From: Treponema bryantii
GTDB taxonomy: Bacteria > Spirochaetota > Spirochaetia > Treponematales > Treponemataceae
DNA length: 64,000 bases
Direction of reading: 5' to 3'
Assembly (NCBI GenBank): GCA_015061465.1
Contig: SUWN01000003.1
Coordinates: 1-64,000 of the forward strand
The notes under the pieces are model-generated. The model was not told where the DNA came from and made no database searches. It saw only the letters and a list, made by a program, of their open reading frames with translations. This document shows positions 43,075 to 51,699 of this stretch, piece by piece. The position numbers and the translations under genes are program-made. Positions within the stretch are counted from its first letter, which is position 1. Every line of letters begins with the position of its first letter.

Positions 43075-43404
43075 TTATGCACTCAGACGATATTTGCAAT
43101 CGTTACAATTCTTGATACAGAGTTTTTCAATCTTGTTTGAAGAACATGGCACATCTATTTCTACCATGTGCTGAATTACTATGTCTTCAATTGTAACATC
43201 AAACAAGTGAGCAAGCACCAACAAGTTGTCGACTGTCGGGATGTTTTTTCCCTGTTCCCACGCATAAACAGCCTGAGGATATTCAAATCCAAAAATAGTC
43301 TGAATATCGTGTACAGAAAACCCATTTTTAATTCTGAGCAATTTAATTTGTGCACCAGTTGCCTTTAGATCAACAACCGGCTTTTGAATGGTTACGATCC
43401 TCAT
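43075..43404 (-). CDS. XRE-family HTH regulator with Cys-rich C-terminus
   Basis: 109 residues. The HTH_XRE domain (about 17-70) shows GAQIKLLRIKNGFSVHDIQTIF, then VYAWEQGKNIPTVDNLLVLAHLFDVTIEDI. The tail has four Cys (PCSSNKIEKLCIKNCNDCKY, pattern C-x8-C-x3-C-x2-C) and may bind zinc or an iron-sulfur centre (inference). It has its own strong terminator. It could be a local repressor of the accessory region. Confidence 0.85.
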   Translation of the reverse strand: MRIVTIQKPVVDLKATGAQIKLLRIKNGFSVHDIQTIFGFEYPQAVYAWEQGKNIPTVDNLLVLAHLFDVTIEDIVIQHMVEIDVPCSSNKIEKLCIKNCNDCKYRLSA

Positions 43405-43503
43405 TGTTCTTTTCTCCTAAAACGCTAAACAAATGCTTCTGTTTTCGCATTTTTAATTAACGTATTTTCGTTTTTCTTCCTCTTAACAAAAAACCAATTA
43501 TCT

Positions 43504-43550
43504 TTTGTGCTCTTCCTCTTTAAGCACAAAGCCAAGATGTGCGTTTTTTT
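43504..43550 (+). promoter_or_regulatory. Mutually exclusive hairpins resembling an attenuator
   Basis: TTTGTGCT (43504-43511) pairs with AGCACAAA (43523-43530). The right arm can instead pair as GCACA (43524-43528) with TGTGC (43538-43542), just before seven T (43544-43550). This is the antiterminator/terminator geometry on the plus strand, though no promoter or leader peptide is clear. Confidence 0.35.
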
Positions 43551-43603
43551 ATTGAATAGCAATTATGTTTGCTAATTGACGCAGCAGATAATTTTATAAT
43601 GTC

Positions 43604-43691
43604 AAAAGAGTCTGTGCTCATTACGCACTCCTGTGTATAAGATAATTTCCACGCCAACGGCGCATTTTGGTTCTTTGTCTCAGGCTCTTTT
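43604..43691 (+). ncRNA. Possible structured non-coding RNA
   Basis: In the 482-bp gene-free stretch 43405-43886, AAAAGAGTCTG (43604-43614) pairs with CAGGCTCTTTT (43681-43691) at all 11 positions with one G-T pair. A CGCC-AAC-GGCG hairpin lies inside, and TATAAT (43595-43600) lies just upstream. The segment is more G/C-rich than its A/T-rich flanks. No known RNA family recognised. Outside this fold and the attenuator-like hairpins I see nothing clear in the stretch. Confidence 0.3.
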
Positions 43692-43886
43692 AAACCAATG
43701 AGACTCGGCGATCGACTTTAAAAATATATTGTATATTAAATATAACTAGATAATTATTTTTTGTCATTAAACTTGTAGTTTAAAATTAAGAGAATATTAT
43801 CTGATTTCTCCTCCTATCATAAAATTTGCTTTATTTCCAATAATAGCCTAGAATTAAAATACAAAAACAATCTTAAGGAATAAACC

Positions 43887-44798
43887 ATGAAAGAAATAAA
43901 TATAAAGAAATTACAGGACGCAGGATTTAAACAATTCGATTCAGAATATATTGGCAAAGTAAACAATCATTTTTTTAGCATTAAAGACAATCAAGCTTCA
44001 GAAGATTTGCTTTATGTTACAATAAGCATCGCACCTTCTGAATCAAAAAATATTCTTTTCAAATACCTCGATGATTTGCAAAAAGATAATAAAATCGATG
44101 ACTATGAACTTACAAAAAACGAAATAAAAATCGCTCTTGTAGAAGATTCAATCTATACAATCGACATATTTTTAAGCGATTTATCAAAAGTTCTTGAAGA
44201 AATAGAAGCTAAAAATATTTGTAATTTCTGCGAAAATACAGAAAACATAGATTTATATGTTTCAAGCAAAGTTCATTCTTTTTTATGCCAGTCTTGTGGT
44301 GAAAAACTTTTAACAGATTTGCAGGAAGAAAAAAACATCAAGCCCAAATATTTGCTCGGATTTTTTGCAAGTTTAGTAGGAGCATTAATTGGTTCTGTGG
44401 TATGGGTTGTACTCGGAATGCTTGGTTTTATTGCTTCCCTTGCAGGTTACGCTATTGCATACGGTGCATTTTATGCTTACAAAAAAGTAAATTCTAAATA
44501 CACAAAATTAGCAATTATACTCAATGTTGTAGCAATAATAATCGCATTCCTTTTTGCACAATATTCTGGAATTGTTTTTGAAGTTTTACGTGAATATAAA
44601 GCAGACGGAATAACTTTCTCAGATGCAATTCTTTACACAAATTATCTTTTTACAAACAAAGAATTTATTGTTGCTTTATTGCCAGATTTTGGTTTTGGTA
44701 TTTTATTTGCATTTTTAGGTTCATTTAGAACTATAAAAGATAATTACACAAGCGCAAAAGAAGAAGAAAACTTCTATATCGAAAAAGTAGATTTCTAG
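43887..44798 (+). CDS. Membrane protein with zinc-ribbon domain
   Basis: 303 residues. Residues 1-105 are a soluble alpha/beta domain. A treble-clef/zinc-ribbon-like Cys quartet follows: CNFCENTENIDLY and FLCQSCGEKLL (about 112-147). Then come four hydrophobic segments (about 155-205 and 215-290), the first Gly/Ala-rich (LLGFFASLVGALIGSVVW). Function unknown; the protein is likely in the inner membrane with a cytoplasmic ribbon. A plausible AAGGAA ribosome binding site precedes it. Confidence 0.7.
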   Translation: MKEINIKKLQDAGFKQFDSEYIGKVNNHFFSIKDNQASEDLLYVTISIAPSESKNILFKYLDDLQKDNKIDDYELTKNEIKIALVEDSIYTIDIFLSDLSKVLEEIEAKNICNFCENTENIDLYVSSKVHSFLCQSCGEKLLTDLQEEKNIKPKYLLGFFASLVGALIGSVVWVVLGMLGFIASLAGYAIAYGAFYAYKKVNSKYTKLAIILNVVAIIIAFLFAQYSGIVFEVLREYKADGITFSDAILYTNYLFTNKEFIVALLPDFGFGILFAFLGSFRTIKDNYTSAKEEENFYIEKVDF

Positions 44799-44828
44799 CA
44801 TTTTTTTCACACAAATGAGGGGTAATCT

Positions 44829-45602
44829 ATGGAACATGAATTATTTATTAAAGAATTAAAGCCATCTATTTATCTTTTTGACGAAGCGCACATGTCTTCT
44901 GGTTATCTTGTTGTGGGAGAAAAAAAAGCTTGTTTAATAGATACAATGAACGGTTACAACAATCTTTATGAAGCAATTCGAAAAATTACAGATAAACCGA
45001 TTGTAGTTGTAAATACACACGGACATCCCGACCATATTTTTGGAAATGTTTATTTTGACAAAGCGTTTATGAATCCTGCAGACAATGAACTCGCAGAATC
45101 ATTCAAAAACATTCCAGAGTTTGCAGATGCCTGTAAAAAATACGGACTTTCTATGCCACCTTTTTCACCAATCGACGAAGGCGACATAATTGATTTGGGA
45201 GGAAAAACTCTTGAAATCTATAATATTCCGGGGCATACACAAGGTAGCATTCTACTTTTACTAAAAGAAGACAGAATCCTTTTTGCAGGTGATTCCATAA
45301 ATCATCATCTTTGGATGCAAATTCCGGGCGCTACAACAATGGAAGAATTTGTAAAATCTCTTGATAGAATTATGTTTTTAGAAGAAAAAGCAGATTTTAT
45401 TCTTCACGGTCACGCAAACGATTTTGATGATATTTCACTTATTCGTTGCTTAAGACAAGGTGCGTTAGAAATCTGTCAGGGAAAAACTCAAGATGATAAA
45501 CCTTACAATTGGTTTGGTGGGATTGCTTTACAACATCCGTTCAGTTTGGAAGAAGGTAAACACTACACCCAAACTGACAGCGTAATTTGTTACAATCGAT
45601 AA
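44829..45602 (+). CDS. Metallo-beta-lactamase-fold hydrolase
   Basis: 257 residues. All MBL motifs are intact: VVNTHGHPDHIFGN (HxHxDH, about 60-73), IPGHTQGS, FAGDSIN and LHGHANDF. Length and motifs fit the broad glyoxalase II/alkyl-sulfatase-like hydrolases; the substrate is unknown. Unlike the MBL protein at 191-751, the metal-binding Asp is present. A GAGGGG ribosome site lies upstream. It converges on the J-domain gene with 1 bp between stop codons. Confidence 0.9.
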   Translation: MEHELFIKELKPSIYLFDEAHMSSGYLVVGEKKACLIDTMNGYNNLYEAIRKITDKPIVVVNTHGHPDHIFGNVYFDKAFMNPADNELAESFKNIPEFADACKKYGLSMPPFSPIDEGDIIDLGGKTLEIYNIPGHTQGSILLLLKEDRILFAGDSINHHLWMQIPGATTMEEFVKSLDRIMFLEEKADFILHGHANDFDDISLIRCLRQGALEICQGKTQDDKPYNWFGGIALQHPFSLEEGKHYTQTDSVICYNR

Positions 45603-45603
45603 T

Positions 45604-45972
45604 TTATTCTTCCCCATACAACGCTTTTAGAATTTCATACGCATTCATTAATTCAATCATTTCTTCTGTGTTTTCTGATTTTTTTACGTTGCTTGTATCA
45701 GGATGAAGTTGCTTTAATTTTTGATGATATATTTTTTTTATTTCTTCAAATGAATTTTCAGGCGTACATTCCAATTTTGAAAATGCACGTTCTTCTTTGG
45801 GATTGGGATTTCTTTTTAATTTAAAAAAAATTGAACTATTTTTCTTTTGCTCATCGTGTTCTTCAACTTTGTTTTCAAAAGAAAAATAGTTCGCTTCGTA
45901 TTGTGGAATTTCACCTGAATCTAATGCATCTTTTAGAAAATCTCCTAATCTGTCGTACATCGATTCAGGCAT
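45604..45972 (-). CDS. Small protein with C-terminal J domain
   Basis: 122 residues. The C-terminal J domain (about 66-120) has FEEIKKIYHQKLKQLHPDTS with the HPD tripeptide required to stimulate DnaK ATPase, then MIELMNAYEILKALYG. The N-terminal 60 residues are charged, unrecognised and lack G/F and zinc regions, so it is a specialised co-chaperone rather than DnaJ. It lies 20 bp after glgC on the same strand. Confidence 0.85.
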   Translation of the reverse strand: MPESMYDRLGDFLKDALDSGEIPQYEANYFSFENKVEEHDEQKKNSSIFFKLKRNPNPKEERAFSKLECTPENSFEEIKKIYHQKLKQLHPDTSNVKKSENTEEMIELMNAYEILKALYGEE

Positions 45973-45992
45973 AAATTAACAAATCTCTTCCA

Positions 45993-47288
45993 TTAAATAA
46001 TTGTTCCTGCAGGAATTGTAGCACCTTTACGAATAACAATAATTCCATCTGCACTATAGAATGAACCGTGGTCACCATCTTCGTAAACTTTGCCAGAAAT
46101 ACCGATTTGACAATTATCACCAATTTTTGCATTTTTATCGATGATTGTGTTAGCAATTTTACAGTTTTTACCAATTCCTGTGTTTGGCAAACCTTTTGCT
46201 GCATTTGCTTCTTTTTCTTCGTCCAAATCAAAGTAGTCAGCACCCATCATAATTACACCATTCAATTCTGTGCCTTCATTAATGATTGAGCGTACACCAA
46301 TTACAGATTTATTCAATTTTGCTTCTGAAATAATACAACCTTCAGAAGTTAAAGATGCATTAATTTCTGCTTTATTAATTTTTGAAGGAGGAAGATTTCT
46401 CATGTGTGTGTAAATTGGTTGTGTTTCACCAAAGAAATCAAATGTTGGATTTGGATCACAAAGAGCAATGTTTGCATCGTAGAAACTCTTAATTGTTCCG
46501 ATGTCTTCCCAATATCCGTCAAATACATAAGAATTGATTTTTTTCTTACCAATTGCTAAAGGTAAGATTTCTTTACCAAAGTCTGTGTATTTTTCGTTTT
46601 CACCAAGAAGAACTTCTTCCATTGTGTCTGCATTAAAAATGTAAATACCCATTGAAGCAAGATATTCTTTTTCTGCAGGAAGAGAACCGCGAGCTTCTGC
46701 TGGAATTTTCCATTCATCAATGTTTTGTGTTGGCTTTGGTTTTTCCTTGAATTCTTTTACACGATTTTCACCGTCAATTTTCATAATACCAAAACCAGAA
46801 GCGTCGTGACGATTTACAGCTGTTGTAGCAATTGTGATTTCAGCACCAGATTTGATGTGTTCATTCATGAATGCTTTCAAATCCATTTTGTAAAGTTGGT
46901 CACCAGAAAGAATGATGTAATGAGTTGGTTTTTGATTTTTGAAGTGAATAAAGTTTTTGCGTACAGCGTCAGCAGTTCCTTCATACCAACCTGAATGTTC
47001 CAATGTTTGTTCAGCAGCCAAAATTTCTACGAATCCGCCAGAGAATCTATCAAAGTTATATGAATTTGAAATGTGTAAGTGCAATGAAGCTGAGTTGAAC
47101 TGTGTTAAAAGATAAATCTTTTTATAGCCTGAATTTATACAGTTTGAAAGTGGAATATCAACGATTCTGTATTTTCCACCAAATGAAACAGCTGGTTTAG
47201 AACGTTCTTTTGTCAAAGGATAAAGACGAGTTCCTTTTCCACCACCTAAAATAATCGCCAAAACTCTTGGCTCTTCGCATGTTGCCAT
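45993..47288 (-). CDS. glgC: Glucose-1-phosphate adenylyltransferase
   Basis: 431 residues, normal length. The nucleotidyltransferase domain shows AIILGGGKGTRLYPLTKERSKPAVSFGGKYR split over the N-terminal loop (about 11-41), ILSGDQLYKMD (metal Asp), SMGIYIFN and YWEDIGTIKSFYDAN. The C-terminal left-handed beta-helix (about 315-431) has hexapeptide repeats such as GIGKNCKIANTIIDKNAKIG. It makes ADP-glucose for glycogen synthesis. Confidence 0.97.
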   Translation of the reverse strand: MATCEEPRVLAIILGGGKGTRLYPLTKERSKPAVSFGGKYRIVDIPLSNCINSGYKKIYLLTQFNSASLHLHISNSYNFDRFSGGFVEILAAEQTLEHSGWYEGTADAVRKNFIHFKNQKPTHYIILSGDQLYKMDLKAFMNEHIKSGAEITIATTAVNRHDASGFGIMKIDGENRVKEFKEKPKPTQNIDEWKIPAEARGSLPAEKEYLASMGIYIFNADTMEEVLLGENEKYTDFGKEILPLAIGKKKINSYVFDGYWEDIGTIKSFYDANIALCDPNPTFDFFGETQPIYTHMRNLPPSKINKAEINASLTSEGCIISEAKLNKSVIGVRSIINEGTELNGVIMMGADYFDLDEEKEANAAKGLPNTGIGKNCKIANTIIDKNAKIGDNCQIGISGKVYEDGDHGSFYSADGIIVIRKGATIPAGTII

Positions 47289-47423
47289 AATATTTCTCCT
47301 AAAAATTTATAAGTATATATATATTTTAAAACTACTTTTCTATACAAATATTATAGGTCTGAAAATTAGAATTTGCAACTTTATAAAATCTTTTTTTTGC
47401 AACAAGGATTGGAGTACCTTTAG

Positions 47424-47494
47424 TCCAAAATCTTGATTTTGGATGAGCGCTTAGCGAAGTACGGAAAGCCTGTTTTTTGCGTTTATCGCAAAAA
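47424..47494. repeat. Two hairpins upstream of murG
   Basis: TCCAAAAT-CTTG-ATTTTGGA (47424-47443) and TTTTTGCG-TTTAT-CGCAAAAA (47474-47494) are perfect 8-bp stems joined by a G/C-richer segment containing TAGCGAAG. They occupy the 255-bp gap between divergent glgC and murG. A short minus-strand frame here looks like a by-product of the hairpins, not a gene. Confidence 0.6.
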
Positions 47495-47543
47495 GTTGCC
47501 CTTATGGTTTGCAGAAGTTTTTGTTTTATCATAAAATAGAAGA

Positions 47544-48722
47544 ATGAAAAAGAATGAATTAGTTGTTGCTTTTACTGGTGGCGGAACTGCTGGCCATATT
47601 TACCCGGGACTTGCGATTGCGGACGAATTAAAAACTTTGTTCGGCGCTCAAAATAAAAAAATCAAAATCTGTTGGATCGGTTGCTCAAGTGGAATGGATA
47701 AAAAAATTGTTCAAACTGCTTTGTCGGCAGATGGCGAACTTTTGACAGATGAATTTCACGGAATTCCTTCTGGAAAATTACGACGCTATTTTTCTTTGCA
47801 AAATTTCTTGGACATTTTTAAGATTTTTGCAGGTTTTATAAAAGCGTTTTTCTATTTGAACAAAATTAAGCCAAGCATTTTATTTTCTAAAGGCGGTTTT
47901 GTAAGCGTTCCTCCTTGTTACGCAGCCAAATTATTAAAAATTCCTGTTTTTACTCACGAATGCGATTTTTCTATTGGTTTAGCAAACCGTTTAAACTTAA
48001 AAGTTGCGGACAATATTTTCTTATCGTACGAACAAACTAAAAAAAATCTTTCTAGCGTAAATTGCCAAAAATCAGTTGTGATGGGAAATCCTGTTCGACC
48101 AATTTTTTATAATACAAATGCAGAAATAGGTTACGATTTTTTAGGATTGCAAAAAGAATCTATCACAAAACCAATTTTACTTGTTTTGGGCGGAAGTTCC
48201 GGAGCTAGACAAATCAACGACTTAGTTTACCAGAATTTGGATTGGATTTGCCAAAATTACATTGTTGTTCATCAAACTGGAATGCTCAACAACGACGATT
48301 CCAAAGAAAAACAATTACAAGAAAAATTCGCCGGTTCATATTTTGCATTCCCATTCATCTACGAACAAATGCCTCACGTTTTATCTATTGCCGACGTAAT
48401 TTTATCTAGAGCGGGCGCAAATTCTATTTGGGAAGCGGCTGTTTTAAATAAACCGATGGTTTTAATTCCTTTGTGCGGAAGCGGAACTCGTGGCGACCAA
48501 GTTGATAACGCAAACTTCTTTGTAGAACAAAATGCATCTTGCATGTTATTAGGTGAACAAGCAAATTCAGAAAATTTGATTCAAGAACTTACAAAAATGT
48601 TAGACAAAGCACAAAGAGATGAGTATATTTTTAACTTGAAAAAGTTGATTGGAAACGAAAAACCTGCAAACAAAATTGCGAATTTCTTGTATAATAAAAT
48701 TAATAATAGGGAGATGTTATGA
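47544..48722 (+). CDS. murG: UDP-N-acetylglucosamine-N-acetylmuramyl-pyrophosphoryl-undecaprenol GlcNAc transferase
   Basis: 392 residues. The N-terminal FTGGGTAGHIYPGLAIADEL is the MurG glycine-rich loop; FSKGGFVSVPPCYAAKLL, LLVLGGSSGARQIN and SRAGANSIWEAAVLNKPMVLIPL are the other GT28 landmarks. It converts lipid I to lipid II at the inner face of the membrane. The stop overlaps the cvpA start (ATGA at 48719-48722). Confidence 0.97.
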   Translation: MKKNELVVAFTGGGTAGHIYPGLAIADELKTLFGAQNKKIKICWIGCSSGMDKKIVQTALSADGELLTDEFHGIPSGKLRRYFSLQNFLDIFKIFAGFIKAFFYLNKIKPSILFSKGGFVSVPPCYAAKLLKIPVFTHECDFSIGLANRLNLKVADNIFLSYEQTKKNLSSVNCQKSVVMGNPVRPIFYNTNAEIGYDFLGLQKESITKPILLVLGGSSGARQINDLVYQNLDWICQNYIVVHQTGMLNNDDSKEKQLQEKFAGSYFAFPFIYEQMPHVLSIADVILSRAGANSIWEAAVLNKPMVLIPLCGSGTRGDQVDNANFFVEQNASCMLLGEQANSENLIQELTKMLDKAQRDEYIFNLKKLIGNEKPANKIANFLYNKINNREML

Positions 48723-49201
48723 CTTTTGCATTTATTGACGTAATTTTTATTATTATTCTTTTGATTTTTTCTCTTGTAGCAACTGCGAGAGGATTCATTA
48801 AAGAATTTTTTGGAAAAGCTTCTTGGGTTTTAGGTCTTTTATTTGGTGTTTTATTTTACGAAAAACTAACAACTCACATGACAAAATTAATTGAAAATTT
48901 GTTGATTTCGCAAATTTTATCGTTCCTTTTAATTTTTATTGTAACTTTCTTAATCGTAAAAATTATTCAAACAATTGTTTCTAAATTATTTGAAGGTGAA
49001 ATTATGAAAGGCCTTGATAAATCATTAGGATTTTTCTTTGGGCTCATTGAAGGTCTTGCAATCGTTTTTCTTATTATTTTCGTGCTTAAAAGCCAACCTT
49101 GGTTTAACGTTTCGCCTTTATTAGAAGGAAGTTTCTTTGCAAAAATTTCACTTCCTTTTATTCCACAAGCACAATCTATAATTCAAATGGATGCTGCCTA
49201 A
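48719..49201 (+). CDS. CvpA-family membrane protein
   Basis: 160 residues with four hydrophobic segments. The start FAFIDVIFIIILLIFSLVAT and ARGFIKEFFGKASWVLGLL match the CvpA/colicin V production family. The role is uncertain; the family affects envelope integrity. It is coupled to murG and to the following delta' gene (TAATG at 49199-49203). Confidence 0.88.
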   Translation: MTFAFIDVIFIIILLIFSLVATARGFIKEFFGKASWVLGLLFGVLFYEKLTTHMTKLIENLLISQILSFLLIFIVTFLIVKIIQTIVSKLFEGEIMKGLDKSLGFFFGLIEGLAIVFLIIFVLKSQPWFNVSPLLEGSFFAKISLPFIPQAQSIIQMDAA

Positions 49202-50424
49202 TGTTTGAAAATCTTGTAAAACAGGAAGTTTCAACTCTCCTTGTAAATGATATAAAAAACAATACTCTACCCGGCTCAATTCTTTTTGCAGGTTCCGAAT
49301 CAAGTGGAAAATTAACAGCCGCTTTGGAACTAGCAAGAATTATGTCTTGTACTAGACCGAATAAAGCGGCTTGGAATTGTGCTTGTCCATCTTGTTTGCA
49401 ACACAAATCGCTTGTTTGTTCAAATTTATTGCTTTTAGGACCTAGAAACTGTTTTTTAGAAATTTCTGCGGCAAAAGAAACTTTTTTGAACGCTTATAAA
49501 GAAAATGCATCTTTTTTAATTGCCACACGATATTTATTTTTACGAAGTATCAGAAAATTGCTTTTACGTTTTTCAAGCATTTTGTGGCAAGGCGATGATA
49601 AAATCAATAAAATTGGCGCAATTGTAGAAGTAATAAACGAAGATTTAGAACAACTAGATTTTCCTCGTGAATTATTACCTTTTGAACAAACAAAAGAATT
49701 GTGCGATAAATTATGTGAAAAAGCGCAAGAATTAGAAAATTCATTTTTACCAGATTCCATTTCAATTAATCAAATCAGAAATATGGAACAATGGGCTCAC
49801 ATAAAAAGTGAAGAAGGCAAAAAAACTATCATCATAGAAAACGCTGACAGAATGCAAACTAGCGTAAGAAACGCTTTGCTTAAAATCTTGGAAGAACCAC
49901 CAGCTGATTGTTTATTCATTTTGCTTACAACAAGACGAAATGCTGTAATGCCAACAATTCTTTCTAGAGTCCGAACATATAATTTTAAAACTAGAACTCT
50001 CAGCGAACAAAACGAAGTTATTTCCCGCGTTTTCCACAACGATTTATTTAACGGAAGCATAAACGAATATTTATTAACATTTTTGCCAGTTTCTTTTTCA
50101 GAAATTCAACAAATTGCAGCCGATTTTTTTAAGACAATTGCGTCTTCAAATATTCCAAACGTAGCACAAACTGTAAAAAATTGCGCAAATTTTGAACCAC
50201 GCATTGAATTGCGTATTTTCTTAGAAACAATTGCATTATGTCAAAAACCACTTTTAACAAATCCAAACGGAACTGAAGCGGCGGCCGAATCTGTAAAAGT
50301 TTTGCGCCAATGCTGGGAAAACGTAACTTTATTTAATCAATCTCCTGTAAGTGCCTTAGAAATCCTTGTAAAAGACTTATCCAAAATAAACGTGATGAAT
50401 GACAGAATTTTTTCTAAAATATAA
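49201..50424 (+). CDS. holB: DNA polymerase III delta' subunit-like protein
   Basis: 407 residues. The AAA+ domain shows a modified P-loop AGSESSGKLTAALELA and a zinc module with Cys residues in MSCTRPNKAAWNCACPSCLQ. A central insert (about 85-185) is longer than usual. The conserved NALLKILEEPPADCLFILLTT and PTILSRVRTY segments follow. Delta' is the stator of the clamp loader. The P-loop lacks the usual GxGKT/S end (GKLT), as common in delta', which does not hydrolyse ATP. Confidence 0.88.
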   Translation: MFENLVKQEVSTLLVNDIKNNTLPGSILFAGSESSGKLTAALELARIMSCTRPNKAAWNCACPSCLQHKSLVCSNLLLLGPRNCFLEISAAKETFLNAYKENASFLIATRYLFLRSIRKLLLRFSSILWQGDDKINKIGAIVEVINEDLEQLDFPRELLPFEQTKELCDKLCEKAQELENSFLPDSISINQIRNMEQWAHIKSEEGKKTIIIENADRMQTSVRNALLKILEEPPADCLFILLTTRRNAVMPTILSRVRTYNFKTRTLSEQNEVISRVFHNDLFNGSINEYLLTFLPVSFSEIQQIAADFFKTIASSNIPNVAQTVKNCANFEPRIELRIFLETIALCQKPLLTNPNGTEAAAESVKVLRQCWENVTLFNQSPVSALEILVKDLSKINVMNDRIFSKI

Positions 50425-50436
50425 AAGAGGTTTAAA

Positions 50437-51678
50437 ATGAGATCTTATGTAAATCGAGTTGCCCAAATATCATCCAAATTAACAAAAGAGCAGATTATTT
50501 CGTTACTAGATAAATTAGTTGATGAAAATGAAGATTTACGTTCTATTTTAGAATCCATAAACTGTGGGTTATTAATTTTGGACAAAAATTTTTGCCTCAG
50601 ACAAAATAACACTGTAGTATTAAGTAAAATTCCATTTTCAGTACACCCCGAAGATTCAAAAACTTCACTCGTTCCAATTTGGGAAATAATTGATGATGAA
50701 GAAGTTTCAGCGTTTTTTAAAAAATGTTATGAAAAATCTGTAACAAATAGCACAGAAGAATTTACATTATCTAGTTCTACGGGTGTAAAATTTATAAGTA
50801 TAGTAATAAGTCCACTTGTTCATAATGGCAAACTTTCTGGAAGCGTTGTTTTAGTTCGAGACATCACAGAAAAGAAAAACCAAGAAGTTCTTGTTCGTCG
50901 TATGGAAAATCTTGCAAGCCTAACAAATTTAGCCGCAGGAATGGCGCACGAAATTAAAAATCCTCTTGGTGCAATCAGCATTCATATTCAGCTTGTACAA
51001 AAAGCATTAGAAAAAGCCAGAGAAAATAATGACATTTTGCCAGAAAAAAAATTTGTTGAAAAACATATTGATATTGTAAACGAAGAAATTGAAGCATTAA
51101 ACAAACTCGTCATTGATTTTTTATTTGCCGTTCGTCCACTAAAAGCTCAATTAGAATTAAAAAATCCAGCAAAAGTAATTAGAAAAATCGTAGAATTTTT
51201 TATTCCAGAATTTAATAGTTATCAAGTTGATATCGAGTGTAACTTTCCCAAAAACTCACCCAAAATTTTGCTTGATGAAAAATTAATGCGCGAATTAATA
51301 TTGAATTTATCCCAAAATTCTTTACATGCAATTCAAAAACGCTTTCCTGAATGTCAGGAACAAGTTTCTTCTTGCAAAAATTTTATTGGTCACTTTAGCA
51401 TCGAAGGTAACGTAAAAGACAACAGATATATTATTAAAATAAGTGATAACGGTTGTGGAATGGACGAAAAAACTATCGAAAAAGTTTTTGAACCTTACTA
51501 CACAACTACCGCAAGTGGAACAGGGCTCGGAATGACAATGGTATACAAAATCATCAAGGAATTTTCTGGCGATATTCAAGTAAACTCTGTTGTAGACAAA
51601 GGAACAACTTTTACATTATCCTTCCCTATTTCTCAAAAAGACAAAAAACTTATTACAGAAAGTTCTGAAAATATATAA
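50437..51678 (+). CDS. PAS-containing sensor histidine kinase (NtrB/AtoS type)
   Basis: 413 residues, no transmembrane helix. A PAS domain (about 30-150) with RQNNTVVLSKI is followed by HisKA with H171 in AAGMAHEIKNPLGAIS and HATPase with SDNGCGMDEK and ASGTGLGMTMVYKI. It is likely to phosphorylate the sigma-54 activator encoded 21 bp downstream. Lack of membrane segments points to an intracellular signal. Confidence 0.92.
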   Translation: MRSYVNRVAQISSKLTKEQIISLLDKLVDENEDLRSILESINCGLLILDKNFCLRQNNTVVLSKIPFSVHPEDSKTSLVPIWEIIDDEEVSAFFKKCYEKSVTNSTEEFTLSSSTGVKFISIVISPLVHNGKLSGSVVLVRDITEKKNQEVLVRRMENLASLTNLAAGMAHEIKNPLGAISIHIQLVQKALEKARENNDILPEKKFVEKHIDIVNEEIEALNKLVIDFLFAVRPLKAQLELKNPAKVIRKIVEFFIPEFNSYQVDIECNFPKNSPKILLDEKLMRELILNLSQNSLHAIQKRFPECQEQVSSCKNFIGHFSIEGNVKDNRYIIKISDNGCGMDEKTIEKVFEPYYTTTASGTGLGMTMVYKIIKEFSGDIQVNSVVDKGTTFTLSFPISQKDKKLITESSENI

Positions 51679-51699
51679 AATGTATATTTGAGGTGTTAT

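Noticed and set aside
27705-43100. attL/attR pair from the tRNA 3' end
   Set aside because: No second copy of the tRNA 3' segment was found in the window, so island borders cannot be fixed.
21658-47459. CTTCGCTA shared by hairpins at 21658-21665 and 47452-47459 as a repeat-family signature
   Set aside because: An exact 8-mer on either strand is expected about twice by chance in 64 kb.
47332-47532. 66-aa minus-strand reading frame
   Set aside because: It lies over two hairpins, has no ribosome binding site, and encodes a basic sequence unlike a real protein.
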